Shown: positions 48,654 through 60,146, numbered from the stretch's first letter. The stretch is DNA of 64,000 nucleotides from Mercurialis annua (GCF_937616625.2 NC_065577.1:2335001-2399000), one strand, 5' to 3'. The notes: a model not told the origin generated them from the sequence alone. Numbers and translations are program-made.

Positions 48654-50734
48654 GTAAAAAATTCTAACCAATTACTTAATGAGTGTTAGCTAGAGTTTCA
48701 TGCCTTTATAGTAACCACTTATTTCGTTTTTTTTTTTTTTTTTGCATTTCGTTAGTCAATAATCTTCCAAAGAACTACGCTATGACAATCACATGTTATT
48801 CTCTACCGACATTGACATGATTTTACAATTGCGGAGATTGATTCTAATTATTGCTGTAAAAGTTAGAGAACAAACTTTGAAAATAATATCAGCGCAATTC
48901 ATTCTTCATAGCGGATCCTGTGACAACTTTTAATTATTTTGTATTTTTATTAACACTGAACAGTACACCTCTTTTGCATGTTTATGTTCACGTAAATGAA
49001 AAACCTGAACTGCAACACGAAAAAAGTAAATTTTGTTGAACAATGAAAAAACTTAAACTCTATTGTGTCGCTATCCTCTTTAGAACTGTTTCTATATACA
49101 ATACGTACAAATATTTTAAGCTGATAATGAATAGTGGCACCATATAAACAACACTGGCTTCATGATTGAGCAAACTTGCTGTGAATCTACATTCAATTTT
49201 ATTTTACTGTGAAGATATTCATCATTGATTTTTGACTTATATGTACTTTGTTTATTTAAGGAGTTTGGAATAATCGAGCTGATTAGAGTTTTGCATACTG
49301 ATTTTGCAGAGAGATTGATAAAAACAAGCCTCTGCAAAATTTAATCTCGAGGTAATGGTAGTGTGATGTGCTTCTTTTCGCCAAATTGCTTTAGAATCTA
49401 CCTTTCCCATTTGATATAAGTTGAGGGGAGAATTTAAAGTTTTCTAGGTTTATAACTGTAAATTCTTAGCTTTGAATGCAGAAAACCCAAAGTGGCTATG
49501 ATATGAATTCGTTCTCAAAATTGCCGCTGCTTATTGCTCACTTAAAAGTATTTCAATGTAATTTGAATTTTGCAATTCAATGTAATCAATTGCAGGTGTG
49601 TACTGCTGCTGTAAATGCAACTTTTCTCGCCTTGATCTAACCAAATACATAATATTAATGATCTAAATTTTTAAATCTTTGATTGGATCCACTCAACTAC
49701 TTTAGCCTAATGATAATGGTATTTGAAACTTTGATTGTCTTTTATGCTAGCTTAACTTATTTATATTATTTAGTTAATTGAATCAATGTTATAGTAGATT
49801 AGGTTATTGATTCAATTTCAATATGTTTAAATATTAATAAATAAAGTTAATTAGGTTATTTTTTCAAATTGGAACTGAAGACTTGCTCTACTTCTGATAA
49901 TTTTAGTTTCTTTGATTGGGCAGCAAAAGTTTGCTATAACGATTAGTGTCCATTAGTTCATCAATATCTTGCTATTGGTGATGTTTGGTGATTCAGTTCT
50001 TTTTTATAGATTTTGGTCTAGCTATATAGTGCACTCAATAGATAAATGCTCTTTTGAACTGTTGTGAGCGGGTCTATTAGCAAGATTTTGTTGTATTTTC
50101 AATTGAAACCGATGATGAGACATTGTATGCAAAGCATCTAATACCACTGCCTGGAGACTTGTCTTTTAGCAGGACTTGACCCCTAATCAACTTCAGAAGG
50201 GTTGAACTATTTCACTTTTGCCTCCCATTATTCTTTTCCATAGAATTTGTGATAATTCAACACCATCTGTTTCCAGGTGAGAAGTTGGTGTCTTTGTTTA
50301 TAGTATGGATGGCATATATAGCTTCTGAAATGATGATATAGTAAATTGGCTTGATTGATGCTTCATTTTGCGCTACTTTCAGTTGTTAATATGCTGTAGT
50401 CAAGCTTTTGTAGGTGCTCTTCCAAGAACTGGAGTTGAGGTTAAGCTGATTAGACTTGTTTCTATAAATATGTGCTTCACTATGCTGACAAAGATTCCTC
50501 TATTTTTTTATAAGTAGAAGCTTTTTTTTGATGAATATAAGTAGAAACTTAAACGTTTGAATTGATGATAACTGGAATAGCTATCTTATTTTGAAATTAT
50601 AAAAGCATACAAGTTGTATTCTACAAAGGTTATATTAATGATGATGCACGCATATGCACAAACATGTCACATGTTTTTTTTATCTTCAAGTGCAATCTGT
50701 TACTTAACTTTTGTTCTTAACTTATGTGGTTTAG

Positions 50735-51161
50735 GTGGAAGGAGTGAATGGTTTGGTTTCTGAGCTTGATACTCTTTTGGCTTCAACAGCTGCTTTGCAG
50801 GTGAGAATAGTGATGCATTGTCACTGAACTCTATTCTCTTGCTTGCAGTCAAATAGAATTGGTTACAGAGTTGAGCACTTATGCTCTCATGATTAGATAT
50901 TGCCACAGATGTGCATTAGCATTATGTAAGTTCCAGTTACTTATAAAATACAGTATGTGATTATCAATCCTGAAAATTGCATTTGGATAAGACATCAAGT
51001 AAATGCAATTAGGAACACTTTCTACTGTTAAAAATCATTTTGAGCTAAAAGCTATAACAACTAACTCAATTAAACCATTGCAGGTCATAAGATTGAAAGC
51101 CTCTCTGTCCATCTCTCTTGCTCAGCTACAATTTTCTTTGGAGATACCAATCCTACTGACG
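50735..51161 (+). pseudogene. Captured fragment 2: two exons of an unidentified gene
   Basis: Exon 50735-50800 (TTTAG| ... |GTGAG) reads VEGVNGLVSELDTLLASTAA plus LQ. Exon 51084-51161 (TTGCAG| ... |GTAATC) reads VIRLKASLSISLAQLQFSLE then IPILLT. The two have compatible phases and clean splice signals. I do not recognise the protein. Confidence 0.5.
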
Positions 51162-51305
51162 GTAATCAACTTTCCACTTTCTTTGATTATTAGGAGCTTT
51201 TTTTCTTTCCATTGGGATGCGTGCGTGTTAATTAGCTACTTAGTAGTGTTATTATTATCTCTCGGAGCTTAGAATCTTATCACCTTCATTGGTGTGATTG
51301 AATTA

Positions 51306-51582
51306 GTAGCTGCAGTTAATATCTTATATACTTCACTGGGATCTCCTGGGTGGGTTGCTACTGTGGGGAATCCATGTGCCGAACTGGTAAGGTGTTGCAT
51401 GTGAACTTTCAAACATAACATCCATGTATGGAATTGTTCTTGACTTTTAACCCTAAGTTACAATTTTCATTCTTTACCTTCATAAATTTAGCCTCGCTTT
51501 TGATTTTACAGAATTCTAAATGGTCTAATTTGGATAGAGAACTTGGTAATATCTTGGGCATTTTCACTTCTATCAGATCAAT
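51306..51582 (+). pseudogene. Captured fragment 3: STRUBBELIG-receptor family (SRF) ectodomain exons
   Basis: 51306-51386 reads VAAVNILYTSLGSPGWVATV then GNPCAEL, matching the SRF N-terminal LRR cap (VAALNxLYxSLxSP...GDPCGE). The next exon 51512-51582 reads NSKWSNLDRELGNILGIFTS then IRSM, matching SRF exon 2 (..ANLGGELG..L..FTSL..MD). Only this small part of the kinase gene is present; the conserved D-P-C is N-P-C. Confidence 0.75.
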
Positions 51583-52273
51583 GTAAGTACTTCCTCTCTC
51601 TCTCTCTCTTGATCAATATAACTCTACTTGTTGTGATGCAACTTGAGAATTATGTTTGCGTTAACCATTTGAACTCCCTGTTTTTGCGCTGATTGACTTT
51701 TGTAATGAATTATTATCATAATCTTGTCATTTTTTAGTCTAGGGATTAGTTTTGATTATGTTCTTTATTTATTAAGATGAAGCTTTCTTGTCGGACAAAC
51801 ATGGATATTTCTAGGTCAGTGATTAAGAACATAAAGATGCAGTTTTGCACTGCCTCATTAAAGGAAAGCTTCATCTATGAGTGAGTGATTCTGTTGGCCA
51901 AGCTTCTTCTTTTTACATTTGATTCCCATGTTTTTTAGAGTTTATTATCTTTAATCTATTAAATGTTCATTAGCCAAATACATAACAATTAATCAAAAGC
52001 ATAATATTGAGTGCTTAGCTCACCTGAATCTATAAACTTTGTTCTTTAGGTATATACAGGGCTTTTAAAAGACAAACCTGGATTGCTTAAAAAGAACATG
52101 TGGTTTTTTATTGTTGTTGTCGTCCATCAAAGATATTATGTTTTTATCTCAACAATGTTTCTAATGTCAGATTAAAATTATTCATGTCATGCATTTTACT
52201 TCTAATGTCAGATAGATATTTAATGCATTTTACTTTATTGGCATCCATGAAGCTATTTCCTTTTGTTTTCAGG

Positions 52274-52514
52274 ATCTTGAGAAGTCTGCCTCCTTTATGA
52301 GGTGATCTCGGTGTCATCTCTACTGCTGCAACTAGATATGCTCCTTGCTTGCTGAAATCTTTTCTTCATATAGGACCTCAAGGAGCTGTAGGTGCTACAA
52401 AGCTTTTTAGGCCTTTCTCAGAAATCGCCGGTTCACTAGAGCTAAAAGACCCTCTCGTGCGCAACTGGATCGATCTTTTTCCATTCCTTCTCGCGGGAGT
52501 AAAATTTAATGGTT
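52274..52514 (+). pseudogene. Captured fragment 4: carotenoid isomerase-like (CRTISO-like) exon
   Basis: The frame reads ILRSLPPL, a TGA stop (52298-52300), then GDLGVISTAATRYAP, GPQGAVGATKLFRPFSEI, GSLELKDPLVRNWIDLFPFL and LAGVKFNG. This is the middle of the FAD-dependent CRTISO-like/phytoene dehydrogenase-related family (FRPFSEI..SLELKDP..RNWIDL..FLLAGVK is distinctive). One exon only, with an in-frame stop. Confidence 0.85.
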
Positions 52515-53512
52515 ATTACTTTGTTAGTTATCAGATATTGGTTATTACTTTCAGATGCAAGAGATTAAAAATTGCTTTGTTAGAATTCAGTTTGCAATAA
52601 ATGAAAATGTTTGTTAATGGTTATGATTACTAAGCAACGTTGCTCATGTTCTGAATCTCATACTTTTAGTTTGTTTAATCAAGAAAATGGCAATTGGAAT
52701 AACCAGTGATTTTTTTTTATAAATATAAGCAAAAAAAATAAAAACTTTCCCTACAAAGCATATACAATTGGCCCCTCTAAAGTAATACAATTAGGGGCGA
52801 TTTTAAGTTTCGCATTAAGAATCCACATGTTACCCCCGGGATCCTATAGCCGCCCCCTGCATCGTAGTGGTGCCGGGAAAAACGAAGTTTTAAGGGCGGA
52901 TACAAAGACGCGGTTATAACCTGTAGGGGTCGTTACATGATGCAAACTATTTAGGAAGATAAGCAAGCTGTCATCTTCCTTGTCCTGGTGAAGGTTTTCC
53001 GTTCTTCATTTTCTTAAGACAGTTTATCTTGAATTGGATGAATTATCACTTTTGATCAACCTAAGGACTAGCTAAGTGTTCTCAAGACTTAAAAACTACA
53101 TGACTGGGTTTCTATCAAAAAAAATTAAAAAAATAAATTCAACCCGCGCAACGCGCGGGCATCGACCTAGTTTATAATAATATAGAAATAAAATAGTTTT
53201 AATTTCAAGAAAATAAAAATGAAATTATTAAATTAATTAAACATAATTATATTAATATATAAATAAAATTAATTGTAGTTTTTTTAATTGGAGTATTAAA
53301 TGACAAATTTGAGGTTAAAATTCTATCTATATGATTTAAATATTTTTAAGTGTTAAGTGACTCATGTTAGTCGTGTATTTGTGTTAATCGTATTAACCGT
53401 TTATCTTAATGAATTAATTAAACGGGTCGTGCTCGTCTTGACCCTAGTGGTATCAATAGAGTGGGTCGACAATATACGAACACGACCCGCCAATCCGTTT
53501 TAACACCCCTAA

Positions 53513-54522
53513 TACTTTTTATACATACCGATAAACTTTGAATGTTCTCTTACAAAATTGATTTAATTGAGCTACTGAATCTCTGTCTACATTACAACTG
53601 ATTCAATAATCTATTCAATTACAGGACTTCGAACAAAGTTGCTTAATATGCCGTGTTATTCTATATCAAACAAAAACAAATTAGATGTACAATGAATGGA
53701 AATGATTTTGTTTGCGATGAAAAACAATTTGTCAATAAAAGATTAGGTAAGAAATCGAAATTTCTTCAATTAAATGTTCTTTTTACATAAATTCAAACAA
53801 ATTGTCTTCAATTGCTTTTTGAGCACAATTAAGGGAATTTCCAGGCTTCAGATGTAGAAAGGTATAAAACTTTTCAAGTTTGATTAAGTTTAATCAATTA
53901 ATAAGGCTTTGTCCGGGTTTGGTCAAGTGGTCTAAGCATCGGCCATCTAGGCACTGCGTCCTTTATGATAAATAGAGTGGTTTGATTTGGTGCTGGCCAT
54001 TATATACCAGAAGTGTTAGGTATATGGGCTTGTGGGCAGTTCACATCCCGAAATTTGGCAGAGATCCTAGACTTCGATTCGGAAGAGTGTGAGTACTTGT
54101 CATCAAAAGAAAAAAGAAGTTTTTATGTGAATTTTTTGTCAAAGTAATTGCTCAATTCTCTCTTGCTTTATGTTGCTGGAAAATAATTATTTAATTAGAG
54201 GAAATGTTTTATAATTTCTTGGAAGGTGCTTTTTAGATAGCTAAATTTGATTAGTAGGTAATTAATGATCTGTTTCACTTTAACCACTTTTCTTGCTTTC
54301 TCACTAGTCTATTTAAATTGCCATGAAGAAAATTATTTGAACAGCTTAATTGGGTTAGTTGAGTTAAATAATCTATGCTTATGTTGAAAATAGTCAAATT
54401 TTAAATTAATTTACTCCTATTCTTTCTAAATCATTTTTATTTATTGAGCGAAAATGATGTTCACTTCCCTTTATTAGCATTTGTTAAACTTTCCTTCTGC
54501 TTCTTTGCATATTGTTTTCCTT
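53513..54522 (+). other. Spacer and TNL-2 upstream region
   Basis: 53909-54120 has an A-box-like tggtcaagtgg, a downstream acttcgattcgg and an A-rich tail, suggesting a decayed SINE-like repeat on the plus strand, but box spacing is too wide to be sure. 54230-54522 is the TNL promoter/5' UTR block shared with TNL-1 and TNL-3. Confidence 0.4.
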
Positions 54523-57500
54523 ATGGCTGCTTCTTCATCTTCTCAACCTAAAAGATACGACGTGTTCATTGCTGATGTCCGCGATGGTGTCCTCAGCCAT
54601 CTCCATAAAGCATTGGTCGAGGAAGGAATCGATGCTTTTGTCGATGAAAACCTCGAAAGGGGAGAGGATGTCACAACTTCCCTCTTAAAAACGATCGAGC
54701 AATCTTACATTTCTCTAGTCATTTTCTCGAAAAAATATGCGTTTTCTCCTTGGTGTTTGGAAGAGCTCGTGAAAATTTTCCATTGCATGAAGACTACGGG
54801 ACAGATAGTCATACCGGTTTTTTATAGAATAGATCCAACTCATGTTCAAGAGCTGACCGGGAGTTATGGTGGTGCAATTGCTAAGTATAAAAGGAAATGC
54901 AAGTACTCCTTGGATAAGGTGGAGAATTGGTGCGATGTTTTGAAAGAAATTGCAGTATTGTCAGGGTTGGTTTCGCAAGATGTTAAGTAAGTTGATATCT
55001 CCCTATTTTCTTTTGGTCGCTAATTAGAACATCATCTTGACCAGCATGCCTAGGTTATTTGCAAACACGACACGTTTATTAAACGGGGTAACACGTGCCA
55101 CATTTTAACTTGTTTCATCAATAAAGTCATAATAAATCACATGTTTAACACGTTTATTGATTACCTATTAAACTTATTTAACACTATTTTTAATTAAGTG
55201 GGTATAATCAAATAACAAACCTTGAAACAACCATAAATCTTAATACAACAAACAATAATTAATAAATTAGACTTCCTATGGTTCATAATATTTATCACAT
55301 TTGATTTTTTTTATTCTATAATATTTATCACTTTAGAATATTAAGGGAGTATTCATTGTGATTTTTTCAAAATTTACCCCTAATAATTTATTGAAAGAAT
55401 ATAATAACACAAATAAAAATAGTAATCATAAATGTCAACCATTTTCAAGATATGGTTAACTTAGGAAAAATATTTATGAATTAAGACCTGTTAATTATTT
55501 TTTAATTTCTTATGTGCAAGACAAATGTGACAAATATTATATGCCACAAGGAGTATGTCTTATAGGAGTACACTTGATCACATGTAATAATTTAATTAAG
55601 TTAACTAAATTATAATAAATGTTCAAACTTATCTTAGATGAGTTAGGCGCATTTAACATATTATTCAACCGTTACATAAACCGGTTGACCTATTTACGAC
55701 TATAATCCGTAAAAGCTCAAACTTAACCTGCTTTACTTCGTGTTATGATGCGTCCCAGATTGTCAGCCCTAACTCCACACTGGAATCACAATACACAATA
55801 TACTCTTATTAAGTATTTTTTTTAGTTTCAGAATTTCTTATTGAATGATCATTTTGTGTTTTACACATGACCAGGCATGACTCTATTCTTATTGAGGAAA
55901 TTATTGAACATGTTATAAAGAATTTGGAAAGTTTGTATCCACTCGATTCTTGTAAGGATGATTTAGTTGGAATGGACTCACGGGTGAGCAAAGTTGAGTC
56001 ATTATTATGTCTTGAGTCGGTAGATGTACGAGTTGTAGGAATTTGGGGAATGGGTGGTATTGGAAAGACCACAATTGCTAACGAAGTGTTTAATAAAATT
56101 CGTCATCAATTTCCGAATCAGTGCTTCATTGAAAGGGTCAGGGAAAAGTTAGAAAGTTACACACCTGATCGTTTACAGAGTGAAATTCTTTCAGAATTAC
56201 TGGAAACAAAAAATTCAAATACAGCTGCTCCCATTTCACTATCACCTTTTATTAGAAAAAGGCTCTCGCGAAAAAAGGTTCTTCTTATTCTTGATGACGT
56301 GAATGATTTTGATCAAGTAGAACGTCTGATTGGACAAGTTAATTATGGTCCGTGGAGTAGAATTATCATGACAAGCAGAGACAAACAACTGTTGAAGAAT
56401 TGTGGTGCAGAAATATATGAAGTTGAGAAATTATACGTGACGGAAAGTGTTTGGCTCTTTTGCTTGCATGCATTCCGGAAAAGTACTCCTGAAGAAGGAT
56501 ACGAAATACTTTCAGGAAGTGCTGTGGAGTATGCTCAAGGTCTTCCATTAGCTCTTAAGGTTTTGGGTTCCAATTTATATGGCAAAAGTAAGGAAGAGTG
56601 GGAAGATGAATTACAACAATTACAAGATACATCAGATGATAAAATTCAAAAAATACTAAGAATAAGCTATGATGGACTATCTCCGAAGGACAAAAAAAAT
56701 TTCCTAGATATTGCTTTTTTTGTTAATTGGGAACTTGACAGGAATGTGGTTGCAAGTATGTTGGGCATTCCTGGCTCAAAAATTGGAATAAGTCGTCTCA
56801 TTGACAAGTCTCTCATATATGTATCATTAAGTAATAAGTTGGGTATGCATGACTTGATACGACAAATGGGCAAGGATATTATTTGCAGCGAAAACCAACT
56901 TGGCAATTGTCGCAGGTTGTCGCATCCCAAGGATATATGTCACGCTGTCGAACAGCCTGAGGCAAGAAACTTAATAACTTCGCTTTTTTCCTTGTGCTTT
57001 TACTCTTGATTGAAAACATTATTTTCGTAATTCATACATCTGATGCTAATTTGCAGGGGACTGAAGCAATTAGAGGTATATCGCTAGACATGTCAAGAAT
57101 AAAAGACGTGCAGTCTAGTCCTAAAGCATTTGAGAAAATGGAAAATCTTAGATATCTCATATTATATGATAAAGATGAAGAGGCCGGAGGAAGATATCCC
57201 ATATTTTACGATACAGATGAAGAGGGAGGAAACAAAATACATCTTTCTGATCACCTTAAATCTTTGTCTGATGAACTAAGGTTTCTCCATTGGAAAGGAT
57301 GCCCTTTGGAGTCTCTGCCGTTTAATTTTTGTGCAGAGAAACTTGTTAAACTTGATATGGTCGGGAGCAAACTTAAAGAACTATGGACAGGAGTTCAGGT
57401 AGGAAATTACTTTATATACATGCATGCATGCGCTAATTGTGAAGTTAATTACATGTAGTGTTAATTTTCAGGATCTTAAAAATTTGAAATCGATTGATCT

Positions 57501-58831
57501 CAAACATTCGAAGGATCTAGTTAGAATTCCAGACTTGTCTAAAGCCGTAAACCTTGAAGTTTTGAAGTTAGGGGGCTGCAGTAGTTTGGTTGAGATTCCC
57601 CCATCAATTAAATATTTGACCAAGCTTATTGATTTGGATTTGTCCAGATGTTCAAGTCTTTGCAGCTTACCAAGTTGTCTTCATTTGGAAAGTCTTAAGA
57701 GGCTTGATCTCAGCTTTTGCCCGAACATCAGGATGTTACCAAACATTGCGTGCTACGAATGTCATTCTGGATTAGAACGTGCTCCCGTATCATATCAACT
57801 TTCTTCATTGCGTTTAGTTGCTTGTTTTAAGCTAGAAAGTCTACCCGACGGTATTTGCAATCTAAAGTATCTCACTGATTTATCCATCGAATACTGTGAA
57901 AATCTGTATCGACTGCCTGAGAACTTTGGAAATTTAGAGTCTCTAATGATCCTTAGAGCAGATAAAAGTGGTCTAAAAGAGTTACCAGACAGCATTTGCC
58001 ATCTCAAGTCTATTGAATGGCTACATTTCACTGCTTGTAAAAATCTAGTAAGATTGCCGTTGGGTCTGCTAAATTTAGAGTCTCTATGGGGCTTGAAAGT
58101 AAAAGATTGCACATCATTAAAAACATTATTCCAGTTGGTGAAGGAAGAACACTATCGTCTCCTGTTTGCATTTGAAAATTGTGTGAATTTGGAAGAGGAG
58201 GAGCGTAATAAAATGATGGATTACGTATTTGAAAGACCTTGGCTTAATCGTCCATATAAGGTACCTCTCTTTTTTAATTCATTGGAAATTTCTTGTTTAG
58301 TTAAATTTTAACTGTTTATGATGATCTTTGATGGTACAGTTCATGATCTCAAACCAGCAAAAGTTATGTATCCCCGGAAGTGAAGTAGAGAAGAGGATGA
58401 AGTACAAAAATAAGAATGGATGTTCAATGTCTTTCCAACAATTTGAGCGATTGTTGGACGTTCGAGGGTTATATTTTTGTGCTGTTTTTGACCCCAATTT
58501 GTTCCATCTTCCTCTTGATCCTTCTTTAATTCCAGTTCACGTAGTCGATATAGGATGTGATGTTGTTCTTACAGACGAACATAGACGCTCATCAACCAGA
58601 CTAGTCTGTGAAAGCGCCTATGTCCCAAATTTTCGATCAAAACATGTTTTTCTTTGGCGTGACAAGTTTAAACTGCCAGATAACCCTCCTCTCGGTCAAA
58701 TAGATTTCGTGTTCTTCATTTCAAAAACTGGTAATTCAGAACTACGATGTGATGATGCCATAATCGAGTGTGGGGTGCATCCAGTATTTTGTGATGAGTT
58801 AATGATCGATTGCTGTAAAACAGACTCATAA
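54523..58831 (+). CDS. TNL-2: TIR-NB-ARC-LRR protein with a TIR motif deletion
   Basis: Paralogue of TNL-1 with the same exon plan: 54523-54986, 55875-56961, 57057-57398, 57472-58260, 58340-58831; 1057 aa, frame open throughout. In the TIR domain the text runs YDVFIADVRDGVLSHLHKAL: four residues, SFRG, are missing (12-base in-frame deletion at 54570/54571) relative to TNL-1 and TNL-3. The downstream SPWCLEELVKI Glu is intact. NB-ARC is complete: GMGGIGKTT (about 214), VLLILDDV, SRIIMTSRD, GLPLALK, FLDIAFFVNW, LGMHDLIRQMGK. LRR exon is the same length as in TNL-1 (263 codons). Exon 3 has a 14-codon gain (DKDEE...DTDEE). Intron 1 (888 bases) holds transposons. Intron 2 has a GC donor. NB-ARC integrity suggests it is expressed; whether its TIR is enzymatically active is doubtful. 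Confidence 0.93.
55049..55772. mobile_element. TIR-like element in TNL-2 intron 1 with nested MITE
   Basis: The left end taggttatttgcaaacacgacacg and the right end (inverse of cgtgttatgatgcgtcccag with attgtcagcccta) are weakly inverted. Interior words (cacgtttatt, aaacggg) resemble the element at 53370-53512. Absent from the 171- and 163-base equivalent introns of TNL-1 and TNL-3. Confidence 0.45.
55272..55553. mobile_element. Stowaway-like MITE nested in TNL-2 intron 1
   Basis: The left end cttcctatggttcataatat with ttatcacattt and the right end (inverse of aaatgtgacaaatattatat with gccacaaggag) are 30-base inverted repeats; TA follows the right end. Confidence 0.65.
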
Positions 58832-59200
58832 TGGGTCGATTGTAGCCTATACGAAGCACAAATGAACCTTGTACTCCTCAAGTAACGGGTAAGCTATCCT
58901 GTTTTCTTTTCACTTTTATTTATTTATGTTTTTGTTGTCATGCGGTATTCTTATATTTTGCAAGAATAAAATGACCAATTTGAAACTCATTTCTTGAGTG
59001 TAATGTGAAAGTATTTTCTTGTTTTCAGAATGCAGAAAATGATAATTCGAGAAATATACAACAGACTATTCAGAACGACGAGCAATATCCTAGATGCAAT
59101 CAACTCAACACGAAATCCATGCCATGGAATTCGCCATGATCTTGATTCTATGCAATTGATGTTGCAACTCATCATCTCAGGTTGATCGTCTATGGTCCGA
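58832..59200 (+). other. TNL-2 3' flank with possible extra terminal exon
   Basis: After TTTTCAG (59028), 59029-59139 is open: NAENDNSRNIQQTIQNDEQY, then PRCNQLNTKSMPWNSP and a stop. Versions of the same segment lie behind TNL-1 (about 45495) and in the relic at about 39300. It may be a spliced 3' UTR exon or an alternative C-terminus. Confidence 0.45.
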
Positions 59201-59966
59201 TTTGCTGCCCGCCTAGTGTTTATACTTTAGAGCCGGGATTGTGTGTATATATAACTTAATTTGATTTACTAGTTCTAGTTTTCTTCCTCCTTGTCTTTGT
59301 TGAGTTTTTGTTTTTGAAAATACTTCTGAAATTGCAAAATTTAAGATATATAATATATCCTTGTATAATATATAATTTTATCATTTTAATTTCAACATTA
59401 TTTGTATTAACATTCGCATTTTCGTATAAAATAGTAGTTTCTTGCTACATAGTTGGCAGACAAGATTTTTATTTTCGCGCAGCATAATTTTCCGCTATAC
59501 TAGTTGGCGAACCCCTTCAAACATAAGCTCAAGTGCAGTAGCAAATTGGAAAAACAGTATAAATTAGTTTCTATTCAAGTATAATATTTGTGATACAAAT
59601 CATGGAAAAAGTTGTACATAACCAGTTAAGGTGGCAATTGCTAAAATTATAATTAGAGAAAGAATTACAGAAAGGCACAAAAGTAGCAAAAAAAAAAAAC
59701 CAAATCATTCCTTTGAAAAACTTCAAGTAAGCTTGTACTAAATTTGTGTATGGAGTTGAATCGAGTTGGAGTTAAAGGATATAAACATTCTTTTTCCGTA
59801 ATTCAGAGGGCTTATATGAACCTTTTGCCTTTTTTTTTGTGTTAAAATTGTTAAATGTCCATATATAAGACAATTGATTCAAAAAAAAAAAAAAAGTGGA
59901 ACATTAGATGGTGAGTTTACTTTTCTTTTGGTTATTAATGCTTCTACTCATGTGGGTGATTTTAGC

Positions 59967-60146
59967 TTGTTTAAAACAGTCCATGGGGAAGTCTTGGAAA
60001 TGGATTGAAAACCATATACATGACTGGAATGAATTGATCCGTATGTATGCTTAAATAGAAAAACTGAAAGATGCACACAATGTGTTCGATAGAATGAGTC
60101 TTAGAAGTTTTTTTTTTAAATGGAATATTATAATTTCAGATTATGC
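59967..60146 (+). pseudogene. Pentatricopeptide repeat (PPR) gene fragment
   Basis: One frame reads NELIRMYA, stop, IEKLKDAHNVFDRMSLRS, then after a T-run KWNIIISDYA. This is the PPR signature NxLIxMYAKCGxLxDAxxVFDxMxxRxxxSWNxIISGYA. It is broken by an in-frame TAA and a poly-T expansion, and no other repeats are present. A dead fragment of a PLS-class PPR gene. Confidence 0.8.

Larger units (their letters stand above)
47877..53170 (+). mobile_element. Large non-autonomous Helitron (5.29 kb) with captured gene fragments
   Basis: 5' end TCTATACTATATTATAATCC directly after A. 3' end: perfect hairpin CCCGCGC-AAC-GCGCGGG (53143-53159), then CATCGAC and CTAG (53167-53170) before T. No Rep/helicase coding sequence is present. 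The interior has exon-like pieces bounded by AG/GT signals, all on the plus strand: about 48005-48253 and 48613-48653 (transit-peptide-like start), 50735-50800, 51084-51161, a STRUBBELIG-family fragment (51306-51582) and a CRTISO-like fragment (52274-52514). This matches gene-capturing Helitrons known from maize and other plants. Confidence 0.85.
47691..53512. mobile_element. TIR element split by the large Helitron
   Basis: The left end aggggtgtcaaaacggatca and the right end (inverse of atccgttttaacacccct at about 53495-53512) form terminal inverted repeats. Without the Helitron at 47877-53170 the element is about 530 bp. It also contains paired cacgattcgcc / gacccgcc words. Confidence 0.65.

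Noticed and set aside
53909..54120. Second SINE
   Set aside because: An A-box-like and a B-box-like motif exist, but about 140 bases apart, and no target duplication was found; noted only as SINE-like.
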